Of a DNA stretch of 64,000 nucleotides, positions 10,492 through 23,400 are shown in pieces. A model generated the notes under the pieces. It worked only from the letters and a program-made list of their open reading frames with translations, searched no databases and was not told the DNA's origin. Numbering within the stretch: the stretch's first letter is position 1; each line of letters begins with the position of its first letter. The position numbers were made by a program, and so were the translations under genes. Source of the DNA: Drosophila pseudoobscura (Eukaryota > Arthropoda > Insecta > Diptera > Drosophilidae); the NCBI RefSeq assembly GCF_009870125.1, contig NC_046680.1, forward strand, positions 6,262,001-6,326,000, written 5' to 3'.

Positions 10492-10730
10492 GGGAGTCTC
10501 GCCGCTTGATTCATCTATGTTTTAATATTAATAATCTCAAGGAATTCGTAAAACGAAAATGTCCCTAACCTATTAAATATGTACGTATGTACATTAATGG
10601 AAAGTTTCTGAATATAAAATAAGTTGAGGTTCTCCCTAACTTGTTTTACGAATTCTCAAATACACTAAATCGTGTGCAATAATAAAGAGACTTAATCAAC
10701 AAATTAACGAAGGCATTTTACGAGACTCCC
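10492..10730. repeat. Nested inverted repeats
   Basis: The outer arms are GGGAGTCTCG at 10492-10501 and its exact complement CGAGACTCCC at 10721-10730. The inner arms are GAATTCGTAAAAC at 10542-10554 and its exact complement at 10643-10655. Concentric arms in AT-rich DNA suggest a decayed foldback or MITE-like element, or an RNA hairpin if transcribed. Confidence 0.6.
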
Positions 10731-12170
10731 CAACAAGATCAATAACAGTTTCTGTTCGCACACACACACACACACACACAATCGAATGTATAGGATGGCA
10801 AAAAAGTGTACAAAATAATGAAAACATTCCTATACAAAAACTTACATCATCGTATTAAGCAGAGAGGAATAAAGAGAGAAGAGGGAGAGAGAAAAGTGCC
10901 CGCCAAATGGCAGCCCACACAAACATCCATACATACATATGTATGACATACAAACACACACAACAATGTATATGTTCTTGTTTTTTTTTTTGGGTAAACG
11001 CAAAAAAGTAACGCAAATTGCGCGTTTCAGAACGGTACTAATTCTTCGCAGTTCCTTTAAACGCACCACAGGGGAGACACAGAAAGAAAAAAGCGCGCAA
11101 CTCAATGTGCAAAATGAAATGTTTAAAAAAAACTAAGCAAAGACCAAGGTGCATGAATCTACATATGTACATAAGGTGCGGTGTTTCTGCACGCACCGAA
11201 ACAGCTCTCTCTTTTCAGAAATTTGCATAGCTTAAGGGCTTTCAGAGAGAGCAAGAGAGCGAAAGAGGGAGAGCAAGAGAGCGAGAGAGAGAGAGAGAAA
11301 GACTAATGGACTAATAGCGATCAAAATGAGAGAGAGAAGGAGAGCGCAGCGGTCGAAGTCGTGTTCATATTTTTGACATAATTTTCTACCAAAAACAACC
11401 AATAAAATACATAATTTTGTTTCCTCGCATTTCTTCTCTTTTTGCATGTGTGTGGCGTCGGCGGCGGCACTCTTCCTGGCATCTCAACTGTTGTCTTTGT
11501 TGCTGTAAATAGAGGTAAAGGGGTAAAGCAACAACGACAAGAACAGCTAGACAAGAACCAAAAGGAAGACGCAGTTGAATAAAAGGTGTGCAAGTGTTTG
11601 TGTCCGCGAGTGAAGTGTGTTTGTGTTTGTGTGCCAGTGCCAGTGCCAGTGCACAAAGAAAGCAAAAAAACAGCAATAACACATTAATGAATTTCGTGAT
11701 TAAAAACATTTCAAAGGTACAACAAAAGCTCATTTAATATAAAAATAAGAAGGCAACGAGGCAAAAGCAAGCGAAAAAAAAACCAAACAGAAATTAAATC
11801 AAATCGCGGCGCGGCGCCAACAACAAACGTGGCAAAAAACTAAACAGAAACGAAACAAAAGCTCTGCGGCCCGCAACCAAAACGAAAACGAAAACACAAT
11901 CGAGAGCGGAGAGCGGTGAGCAGCGCGAGTGAGTGAGTGGGAGAGATAGTGGGAACAAGAGCAGAAGAACGCGAGAAAAAGCACCAGCAGAAGCAACGGA
12001 GCAACGGTTATACAAAAGCAAAAACCAAGCCAGAACCCAACACCAAAGTCAATTGCGCACGAAACCCGACGAACCATACAACCAGTTGGCAATACGGAAA
12101 AAGTTAACTAATCGAAAATATACAATCCATACGGTATATACCCAACATCGAGCGATAGAAGTACCAGAAA

Positions 12171-14402
12171 ATGGTCAACAAATCCAATGGGAAGGTAGTG
12201 GGGCAGCAGAAGGCGGACAAGGATAAGGAAAGGCAGCCAGAGACAATGCTGCCGGCGGCGGGCACCAACAGCAACAATCAGACGACACAGATCAACAACA
12301 ACAACAACAACAATAGCAACAACAACAACAATAGCAACAAAGGGAAAAATCAAAATGTCAAGAACAACAACAATAACAGCAAAAAGAATCCTGGCAACAA
12401 CAAAGGACAACAGCAACAGCAGAAGAGCACCAAAAAGGGAAAGCCCCAGAGGCAACAGATCTTCCTGCAGTCGCTACCACGCGACACCAGCAACTACAGA
12501 AGCTACAACCACAGCAACAGCACCAGCAACAATAACAACAGTAGCAACATTCTGGTCACAACTGCAACAACCGACAATGGGGTGACCAAAGTGAATCCCG
12601 CCGAGCTTCTGACCGCCGCCCTGGCCGTGCCCTGTGCCAAGTGCTCGAAGCCATCGATGATCACCCCCCTAACGTCCACCTCCGCATCCCCCAATGCCGT
12701 CTCCACCGCCTCCATTGTCAGTTCATCGGCCTCGACCACCTCCAATTCGGAGACCGCGAGCAATCACAGCGAGCTGAGCTTCCCCGAGCCGATGGTCTAC
12801 TCGGCCAAGCAGTACCGCAAATCGAAATCCTACATGGGCGTCTCACAGTACAACAGCTCCGGCTACGGCTCCTATCAGAACTCCTCGGGTCGGAATGGAT
12901 CCGGAAATCATGCCACCTACAGACGCTCGCACAGCGATCGGCGCAACTCCTTTGACCGGACATTCGCCGAAAGGAATCGCGACTTTGTGCCCATTGTGCC
13001 ACCGCCGCGACCCGTCCTCTCGTCCTCGAACATTGCCGGAGTCATGGCCAGTTCCACCAAGCTAACGCTCATCGAACGGTTCGGCAAAGGACGACTCGCG
13101 TATCCCATAATGCAGGTGAGTTGCTATACATTGTTAGATTGTCTGCTTGGGACCTGTTTATCCTGGCACTATCTCGGGGTGGTGGCACTCGTTGCCATTT
13201 AGATTCAACGACAACAGCCTTTCAGCAGGGCGCAGATGTAATAGTTCTTAGAGTTCGCGATCTGGTTCAGGGTCAACAGAGTTGTCTTTAAAGTGGAGAA
13301 CTTTCGTAACTTTCCATTTGATCAGTTGCCACATTCGAGAAGTTCCTTCTAATCAGCACCGGGAGGCGCTGCGCCGCCAGCTACTACGGGAAGCAGTTAT
13401 AATTAATGGCACAAACAAGAACTGCTGATAAAAAACGGAGGCAAAGAGTGTGAATGGGGTGCAAAAGCGCAGGGGCAGGTAGTTTTTTAGTCATCTGTTT
13501 ATTTTCGATAAGCTGATTTCATTCTCGGAGGCGTAGAAAGCAGAATCAAGTTGAAGTTGAAGTTCTTCTGGAACCAAGATTTGTTCTTCCCTGAATTTTT
13601 TCTATTTCTATTTCTATTTCTTTTTCAATTTCAATTTCTTATCTATTTCCCCAATTGTTGTTGTTGCTAATAATTTGTTATTTACGGCTGTGCATGGGCG
13701 CGGGCACGGGTAAATATTACGTATACGCCGTGACTTCTTTGCACATTTCTGGTGTGTGCAATCGAGAGACGGGAGACAAATGCGATGTTTATACACGGAA
13801 ATAGGGTCTCGCCTTGGGTATCTGCGTCACTTTTAATATGCAGATCTACGTCTATAAAATCGGACCCCCCCTTATCCGCAATCGCAAAACGACACCCAAA
13901 AAACTTTGCCCAGAAGTTTGGAGCCAAACGTATTCATTTATGCAAATTTGCAGCTTCGTCTTTGATTCGATTGTGGAAAAATATATAAAATAGCAACAAC
14001 CGAAAGTGGTTTGATTAGCATGTGCGCCACTTAGTTAGTTGCCAAAACTAGTTCTAAAAGATATAGCCAAGCTTGAGTTATGGAAGAAACAAGATAAGTC
14101 GGTATGAAAAGCGAAACTTGATTGCGGCTTCAAACTCTACCGAGAATTCATCTCCGGACGGAGGCTTGAACGGAAATAAGCCGGTCACCATGTCTTGGAT
14201 TCCCGTAACAATTTCTTGGCCAGCAATTACCTTCGCCTCGGGTCTGATTGAACAACTGTTTTTCACTAAATTTGCTTAGCCTTAGCATTGCTTTTGTTGG
14301 CCTTCAGAAAAGAACAACAAATACTGAAACGAAAACATTGAAATGTTTTGAAAAACAATCCCAACACACATTTTCAAATGAATCATAAGTCTGCCAGATC
14401 TA

Positions 14403-14444
<42 letters not shown>

Positions 14445-17400
14445 TTGATGTCTTGCTCTCTTGGGCCAAGAACGTTTTTCCCCACGTGAGATTGTTCTGT
14501 GGCTGCTGCTTGTCTATCTGCTGGCACAGTGGTCTGAGGTCTAGCATGACATCCGTGAAATCTGTTCGCCTGGAAACAAATCTCGCTTCACACGTGGCAC
14601 CAACACTCCGGTGAACGGAAATGGGCAAATTTTTGATAAGATAGTGGAGCAGGTGGTCATCAGCAAAGCTCTGTTTCGGCAAATACTATATATGCATATT
14701 CTCATATCTCCTGAGGAGGGGTACAGTACCTCTCTAGGAAAAGCAAAACCCTTAAAGATTCGGTATTCGCTTCATAGGTTCGTGATTGGAGCTCAACAAA
14801 GATGTTTCGAGAAAAAATAGCATATTCTGAAACATAAGAGGTTATCGGTATTAATCGATTTTAATATATGTAAGCCATCTGCTATCGGTATATCAAAAGG
14901 AAATGATCAATTATCGCTGCATTTATCTATCGTTAATACAATTTTTGTATGGATACAAATTTAACGATGACATGTTATCGATATCGATTCTAAATTATGA
15001 TAATATGATATTAATAATCGTATATATGATATTATCTTCCTTCCGTTTATCGAAATCCATCAAAATATCGGTAAATCAAAACGAGTTAATTATTATTTAT
15101 GCCTATCTATCGACAGCAAAACTTTTAGTATTATTACATTTTAGTACATTTAGTACTAAATAATAGAAAAAATTCTGGAATGTTTTTAATCAACGTGCTT
15201 AGAGGACGAGGGCATTAGCAAAAGCCCTGTACGAAGTATATGTATATTTATTTTCCATTTATTGTAAATATGCATATTCCCTCGGGGATTGGGGGATTTT
15301 CCCGGAACGATTAAAATCAAGACAAACTTTTTCCACTTATCAGTGGCTGCGATTCGATTCGTTCGATAATGTATTAATATATTTTTAAATGGGCTCGTAT
15401 GTATACTCGTTTCAAATATGGTAATATTGAAACTCTTTCGCGTACGTCAAAGTGCAGAAGAATAGAAATTGAATGCATATTTACACATCCATATGTACGA
15501 GTGTGTATGTGTGTATGTGTGTGTGTCTGTATGTATGGACAGGTGAATTCCACTGTTGGTGGAACAAATGAACAGTTTTTGCCGCCTTCTATTGCCCCCC
15601 GGCAGGCCCACTTGGAGAGCAGCTGATTATCTTTTTGTGATTATCTAAATGGATAAATACATTTCGTATTTAAATACAGAATATTCATAAATTGTACGCC
15701 ACCAGATTGCATATTGTTCTTCTGAAATTGCCACAGCTGCACGGCTCGCTGTGCGTGGGGCAACTTTTGGCTCAATTTAACCTCCGGCTAACTGCGTAGT
15801 AGAAACATTTGGGAGAAGCCTTCAGAAGTGGAGGAAAGTGCAACTCTGCGCGCAAATTCTTTGATTATGGAAATCAGTGGCAGTGGCGGTGAGAGCAACA
15901 AATAATTGAGTTCTGAAGGGTAGGAGGAGTAGCAGAAGTGCCGAGATAACGGTATTCGGATAAGAGGCGGAGTTCCAGGGCGGCGGGCTTCTATCACTTG
16001 TGCTTATCGGCAACGGCGCTGCTCTGCGCTGACAGAAAGCGTGCAAAATATAATAAATTTGCAGCTCCACCCGCAGGAGCGTGACATTCAAATTTCAGAT
16101 TTATCAGTCCATAAAATAGCCCAAATATAAGCCTGCCAAAAGAGCTGATGCCAAACAGTGGTTGCGCCCGGAGAACGACTAGCGAAAATGCTGAAAAGGC
16201 TGAAAGGTTTCTGAGCCAAGCCCAAAACTATGCAACGAAAGCGGGAGCTTACACCACCATCATGTAGAACGAGTGGCCTGGCCCTGTCGAAACTCGGCAG
16301 ATCTTATTCCAAATTCCACTCCAGCCTCTCCGGAGGTACCCCATGGCACATTCTTCTTTTCGATTCTTAAGCTTATAAATCAATTAAAACGGATGCTGTT
16401 GAATCCCATCACGCATTGAATCTCTACTTATGGCATCAAATCGCTAATCGATGCAAGAAAATTCCATAGAAAATTGCATTAAGCTGGTAATTTTCTTTCC
16501 CTTTTCTATGGGTCCATAATCCGTATTTACGTGTGTATTTATGTGTGTCCTTCATCCTCCTGTCATTTGCTATTTGTGTGCTTCGTCCCCTAATTAGGTC
16601 AAACAAAGGGCCCTCTAATTAGTGGAAGACACCAAACACTCGACTGGCGCCTGCCACACACTCTCCGACGCTGTCCGCACAAAATCAGAGAATGAAACAC
16701 GTTAGCAGCAGCGGCAACAAGGACTCCAGGCATCAGGTGGCTCTTAACTGAAACAAGAGCCCCAACAATAGCTTCAGGGAACAGTCTTCTGAGCGGCAGA
16801 GTGTCTGGATTATCGCTGGGTCCATCCGGCGATCGTTCACTGTACATCTGCGCACATAAATCACGCGAATGAATAAATAAATTATAGTAAAAACAAAGCC
16901 ATCAAAATGCCCCCCCGATAAGAGGTGAAGAAAGCAAAGGAGCTCGAAAATGTTTGCGGTCTCCCACATGAACAAATTTGTATACGTATGTATGTACAGT
17001 TCATATGTATATTTATTTATGGTTTTTCTTGTTGCTTTTTGGCTCTGCGGCTGTTGCGATAACAATGCTTGTGTGTGGGACAGAGGCAGAGACAGAGACA
17101 GAGACAGAGACAGGGAGAGGAGGGGCACATAGAGATAGAAAGACAGGAGGAGGTGCAGGTACTGTTGAGAATTGTAGAAAAATACTCGTACAAGTTCAAT
17201 TTAATTGTTGATAAGAAGCCAGCAGCAGACGCAGGGGCAGACGACGAGGCAACTGTGGACGCAGGGGCAGGGGCGGGGGCATTTCAATCAAATAAATTGT
17301 ATTTATTTTTAAGGCTCTTTTATAGATTTGAGATTGAAGTGATTTCTGATAACAAACAAACGGAGCGAAGGAGACAGAGAGAGACAGAACGACACCCTGC

Positions 17401-20400
17401 TGATCTGTCGGAACTTCTACTACGACTACTCGTATTGCCCAAGTCGAATAAAAACGCTTTTTGTAAACCAAAGCAGAATCCGGAATTGTAAACGAAAGTC
17501 ATCGATTGCACTGCAGTTGATTGAACTCTCTGCGGCCTCCGGAAGAGCTACATATGTACATACGTAGCTTGGCGAAGTGGCTTTCAAGTGCTTTGGTTCC
17601 AGTATCTATGGAATTCACACTACATTTCAGGACAATCGCCCCATAAGGTGCCCAAGAGGTACTTCAAAGTGGGTACTCTATGGCCAGTGCAATATTGTTC
17701 TAGAAAAACAGAGTGAAATATGGGTTTCTCGCTTATCGCTTTCGCTTTTCAGAAATTTATCATCCAACTATTTCTATGTTCCTACGGAGTTTCAGTTTAA
17801 TTATAAATAGTACGAAGAGAATAGGTAGAATTACTTGCTAGGAATACTTTTCTAAATACTATACTATTAATTCAAAGATTCTAAAGAACGGACTACAGAT
17901 AAAATATGTATTTATTCCTATGAATTTGCGGAAATCTTAACCATTCAATGCTCTTTTAGGGATCTCCTAATATAAAACCGCGAATTCTATGGGGTGGTGT
18001 ATTCGCTACTCTTCTGGTCCGTTATACTCACTGCTTTTGAAGGCGGTAGCACTCGCTCTGTAGCTACTTGGATGGCTTCTAGTCCGTTATACTCGCTGCT
18101 TTTGAAGGCGGTAGTACTCGCTCCGTCGCTACTTTTCAAGGGTGGTATACTCGCTACTTGGAATATTCTCTCCTTTTTTAAATACTTTTGCAATCAATTC
18201 TTCTATTTTGACACCTCAGCTATGGACGTACATAGGCTCACTCCCTTTACCTTCTTTGTATGGGGTACTCCTGTGCCATTCGTTTTTCGGCTCATTTCTT
18301 AAGCGTACACCAAATCGATGCATCTGTGTGCAACTGTCTCTGCGTGGCAGTGTTTGTGTGTATCTGTGTGTATGGTAAATTACTTGTTAGACGTTGCCAC
18401 TTGCATTCCTTTGTGGCAAATGCAACAAAATGCTTTGCAATGCACAATTCGCGTGCACCTTTCAAATTTTGGTTGTTGTTTCTTTTTTTTTGTTGTTTGC
18501 AGTTTCGCCTAATCTCTGCGTTTGACTTGCAATCGGTATTTTCTTGTTTCTTTTTCGTTGTTGTAGTTTTTTTTTCTCTTGGAAATTGTTGTTGTCTCCT
18601 GCCTCTTGTTGTTGTTGCGAGAAGGCCACATATTGTTGTTGCTGTTGCTGTTTGCTTCTTGTTTGCCAAATAGAATTATTATTTTGTTACGAGCAATCGT
18701 CCCTCCCTCTCCCTCTCTTTCTCTCTCTCTCTCTCTGTGACTCTTTCTGTGTGTGTGTGATGTGTGTGTGTCGGTGGCCGGTGGCCTCCTCAATTTGGTA
18801 TTTAAAAGACATTTAGCATTTATGCTTGACTAACTAACGGCTTGCTTTACAGCCGGATCGCGGGATCGCCGGATTTGCTGACATTTAAATCAACGCTTCT
18901 GTTGCCTCACGTTGCCGCGTGGGAGCGGAGAGGCGCCAAACGATGCTCGAATCTGTGGAAAGCTTTCAAGCGCAAAGCTCCCTCGAACGTTTTCTTTGAG
19001 GCACAAATCTTCAACGTGAAACAATTCACGTACGAGTACCTCGACGAATTGTCCTGTACTTTCCAACGAAATAGTTGTTTGGTTCCCTTCGCTGATAAGC
19101 AACTACTTTTCCTAGAAGCACAGCCTAGAAATAGATTCGAATGTGTTGCCAAATTGTTCTGCTGATAAAAGAGTAGAAGAGTACAATGTATCGGCTGTCT
19201 ATATGTCACCAAATGTGAATGCAAGTGTATGTGTGTGTGTGTGTGTATCTGTGCGTGACACAAGTTACTTCCGGTAATTATCAACATTTTTGGTGGGTTG
19301 TGTCTTCGCGGTTTTATTTTATTTTTTTTTTTTATTTTGAAATATTTCAACAATAATAAGTGGGTTGAATCGCTTTTGATGGGATTTTCGTAAAATGTTG
19401 TTTGTTGTTTACGCTTCACTCTGACTTGCACAAAAAAAGACCGTAGCCGAAATATGGGGTGGAGGGGAACAAAAATAGCGAAAAATGGTGGAATAATTCG
19501 AGCCAATTTTCCTATAATTATGACAAGGCAAAATAAATTGCGTTTCGCAAAATTGTGCCACACAAAATGAACAAAAAATGGGTCTAAAATCGAAACAGAG
19601 AGGACCGAGACTTGGATCAATTTTTAGATCGCTTTAAAAATGGAAAACGAAAGTTTTCGTCCACTTTTTAGGTGTTCTATGGAAATCTTACCTCTCACAA
19701 GTAATATTTGTCCCGGAAACTCCCCAGACATAGTGCCATTGTGGGATACAACCTTTAACAGCTGGCTGCGATCAATTTCTATAATTATTTGCCATGCAAA
19801 AACATTGTTGTCGATCTGTAATGGAAATATCTCTGGCAACTGAACTGCAATTCATGTAACATCGGATCGCATTTATAATTGCTTTGAATCAGTTCGTCAG
19901 TTGTCATGCTAACAATTGACTAGCAATCGGGCTGTGATCTGTCCCGATCTCCCTCCAGTGACTCTCCAGTGAGTCAGCGTCACGTGCTGCCAGCCATTTG
20001 ACTACTACTTTTAGCATTGAAATCGAAACTAACGTTTTCTTGCCTCTTGCCTCTTGCCTCTTGCCTATTCATAATAAATTGATGAAGTTTTTGTGGCAGA
20101 ATGCGGATGTGCCCTGATGAAACGGACCTTATTCGACGAGTATTCTTTTGAAATCTATTTATGACTCCAAATCCACTTTGCTCTCAATCGTTTATTGTTC
20201 CGCTATTGGAGAAACCATTTTTTGTTGCTGCCAATTTTTCAGTTACGCTTGAAAAATCGCTTGAGCCGCTAATTCTTTTATTGTCAGAGAGCCACAGTCG
20301 CAGCCACAGTCTGGCATCTTGTTTTCCGTGGCCTGAAGATTGCCTTTTGGGCAAGGTCGTTCGTTCTCAGACAGACACAACTGTACTGCCTTGGCATGTG

Positions 20401-23400
20401 TGAGTGCAAGAAACCGTTTTGTGCATTTCGATGATTTCTTGGAATTTTTGCAAAAAAATATAAAAGGTTTTATTCAACAGGTGATGGAATGCCCAAAGCC
20501 CAGAGCTCATACGAGTGATTTATTTATTGTTTATATATTTCACATATATTTTTCTTCTTTTGTTTTTATTGCCTTACGGCCATTCGTTAACTTCATTTCG
20601 CTGCTAATGCGCAAAAATTACTCGTAAAAAAAAACTCAAGAAGAGCCAAACACTTTTGTATCTATTTTTGAAGGGTTTCCACACTTGTGGCGTGTGGAGT
20701 GTGGAGTGAGAGAGGTGGCATGTATGCGGGGGAGGGGCTGCGGACCAGTCGCTGTTGTTGCTGGCGGAGCAATTAAATCGCGACTTAATTACATATGTAT
20801 TTCGCATTTGCTTGGCGTTGGAATTTAGAGGCTCTTTTTAATTGTATTTTGTGTATAAATATATCGCTTAACGCTGGAAATCGAACAAATTTTAGAAATA
20901 TTTTACGTATAAATTCGTAATCTATTTAAAAAAGGCATGGCATTTCATTTAGTTTATAATGTTTTTAATCGGTAATTATCGATTACACAATAGTAACATA
21001 TCTGTTTCTTTAGTTTTGTTTATCTATGAAATATACCAACCTTCGACTGAGGTCTTTGGACTCCATTGATGTCCATATTCTTTAGAGAATTCTTCGTTTT
21101 CTTGAAGTAACATTCATTTGGGACCTTGAAAGTGGAAGCGAATCTGTTTTTGTATCGTTATCTTTTAGTTTGAATTTAAATATTTGATATTCATTCGAAA
21201 ACAAGACCAAGACTCCTTTCTAAGTTTTTTTTTTTTTTTTTTCATTGAACCGATTGCTTGGCTTGGAACCTCATTCCATTCCATTCCATTTAATAAGTGG
21301 TTTAAGCTGATGTCAAAATTGAAACTAAAACTTAAACGGATCATTTTAATTGAGCTGCGACCGGGGTGCTGTCTGTCCGTCTGTATATGGAGTGTGAGTG
21401 CATATGGTTATTGTTTTTGTCTATACGATTTTGTTTGGCATGCATATTCATTGACGCTGATGTGGCTAAGCAGGCAAATTAAAACGCCAATTGCAAGAAA
21501 TGAAAGGCAAAAGGCGTGGAATGAACGCATAACAGCAACAAACATTTGTAGGTTTGGCCTGGCCTGGTCTCTTGCTCTTTGCCAGGCCACAATAAACAAA
21601 ACAACAACAGCCTTCAATGTCAATTCCATGCAGGTGGCTACTACGACTGCGCCCCAGCGTCAGCCTCAGCCTCAGCTTCAGTTTCAGTTTCATTTTCATT
21701 ATATAGCAGCTGTACCTTGGGCATAGCCGATCTGCCCGGGTCTAAGTGACAGATGCAGAAGCATGGCATATCTATGCCATTCAGTCTGTGGGAGTTCGTT
21801 CTTTTTGGAGATCACACAGCTAGCTCTTTAGGGATCTAGGTATCATCGCATTGGGTTGGGTATTACGGGCAGTATTAGTGGATCCACATGACGCGGCACA
21901 TTGAATGCTCGAGAATTTTTGCAAAAAACAACATACATTGCGTGTGCATGACGCGGGTCGTCTCGATCTGCACTGTTGTTGTTTTTGTTCTTGTTGGACT
22001 GCTTCAAACACTCCCATAGGGTATCCCCATTGTCGCAAGATCTACTTCACCTTTCCATACTTGTTTTCTGTTTCATTTTGAGTTTCAAGCTTTCGGTTTT
22101 GGTCAAAACCGTTGGCGCTTTGATTTATCTGTAACGCTCACACACACAAACACACACACACACACACACACAAAAAGCATATAAAGAGAGCGACTGTTGA
22201 TGCTGTGGCCGCAGCTTAATTGTTTTTGCTCTGCTCGCAACGGTTATGTAATCGCATTACGGGGCTTATAGCTCCCCTCCAAGGGGAGGGAGGAGCCCTG
22301 TGTGTGTGTGTGTGTGTGTGTGTGTTTCGGTTCTACTGAAAATCCATTAAATTTATATACTATATATGCACAAACATATGTAAACCTCTTGGCCAGGGTT
22401 TTGCCATACCTTACGGACATCCGTTTCAATGGCCACGTTTTTGCCACCTCTCCTATCGAGAAAGCAGCTAATTTTCGACCCTAGAGAATTCTTGATCGGA
22501 TATAAAAAGAACCATAACATGTATCTACAAGGGTATCTTAGAGTTCGGCCTGTCGTTTCTAGGTTTCTTGTTTTGTTGTTTGTTTTATCTGCTCTCGAAC
22601 CGCACCCCGTTCGCCGTTCCCCGTTCGCCGTTCAGCGATCGGTGCAACCCAAATATTTGCTGGCCAAAGTAAGTGGCCCTCTCTCCATGTCCGATCAGGT
22701 GAATGATGAAGGATTACCACCGATTCAGATTGAGACTTGAGACTGCCAGAGCTTGGAGCTGGTCTCCAAGACAGTGGCTGAAAGACCTGCTGCAGAGCTC
22801 CCCAGCAGCCAGCAGCAGCAGCCAGCAGCAGCAGCCAGCAGCCAGCAGCAGCGGCGGTGCGGTTCACTGTGTCTCTGTTCGACAAACTGGAAAGATCGGT
22901 TTCAGGTTTCAAGGACTTTTCGGTGGACATTCACTTTTGACTCTAGGCAAGCGTATATACTCGCAAAAAATACATATACATACATATATCTGTACAGAAC
23001 CACTAAAATGCAAAAAAAAAGATACAAGAAAAGAAACTGAAAAGCTGTGGTGCATTTTTGAGTCTGTCTCGATCTCCGTTGCAGTTGTAGCTGGAGTTGC
23101 CGCGGATGCCTCCCTGCCCCTTATTCCTCTCTTCCTCCTCTCTTTCTCCTCTCTCTCGTTCCACTCGAAGGAAGTTCCAGAAATTAGCAGCAGACCTAAC
23201 CTAACCTCACCTTCACCCCGCCCAAAAAGCTTTCAATTTTTCGACTTTCAATTATTTCGTGTGCTGCCGCTGTCGCTGCCGCTGCCGCCGCCGCCGCTGC
23301 GGCCGCTGATGCTGCTCAATAAAGCAACGGTACATTGTATTTTAATTGATATTTTTTTGCTTTTTGCTGTTGTTTTTGTTGTTTTCTTATCTGTTTTGCA

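Larger units (their letters stand above)
8601..12170 (+). promoter_or_regulatory. Upstream region and A-rich 5' leader of the TENT5-family gene
   Basis: The stretch from about 11690 to 12170 has no ATG on the plus strand and is rich in AAAC/AAGC words, as expected of a fly 5' leader. It ends in GAAAATGG at the start codon. GA-rich tracts at about 11240-11350 (GAGAGAGAG) are potential GAGA-factor sites. An earlier TSS near 8.7-9.1 kb is possible, where A-rich leader-like sequence ends near an AAAAAAAGGTAACA donor-like site. Which promoter is used cannot be read from sequence. Confidence 0.4.

Noticed and set aside
18842..19165. 107-aa plus-strand frame in the long intron
   Set aside because: Ordinary complexity, but no family motif, no splice context, and a longer overlapping frame on the opposite strand.
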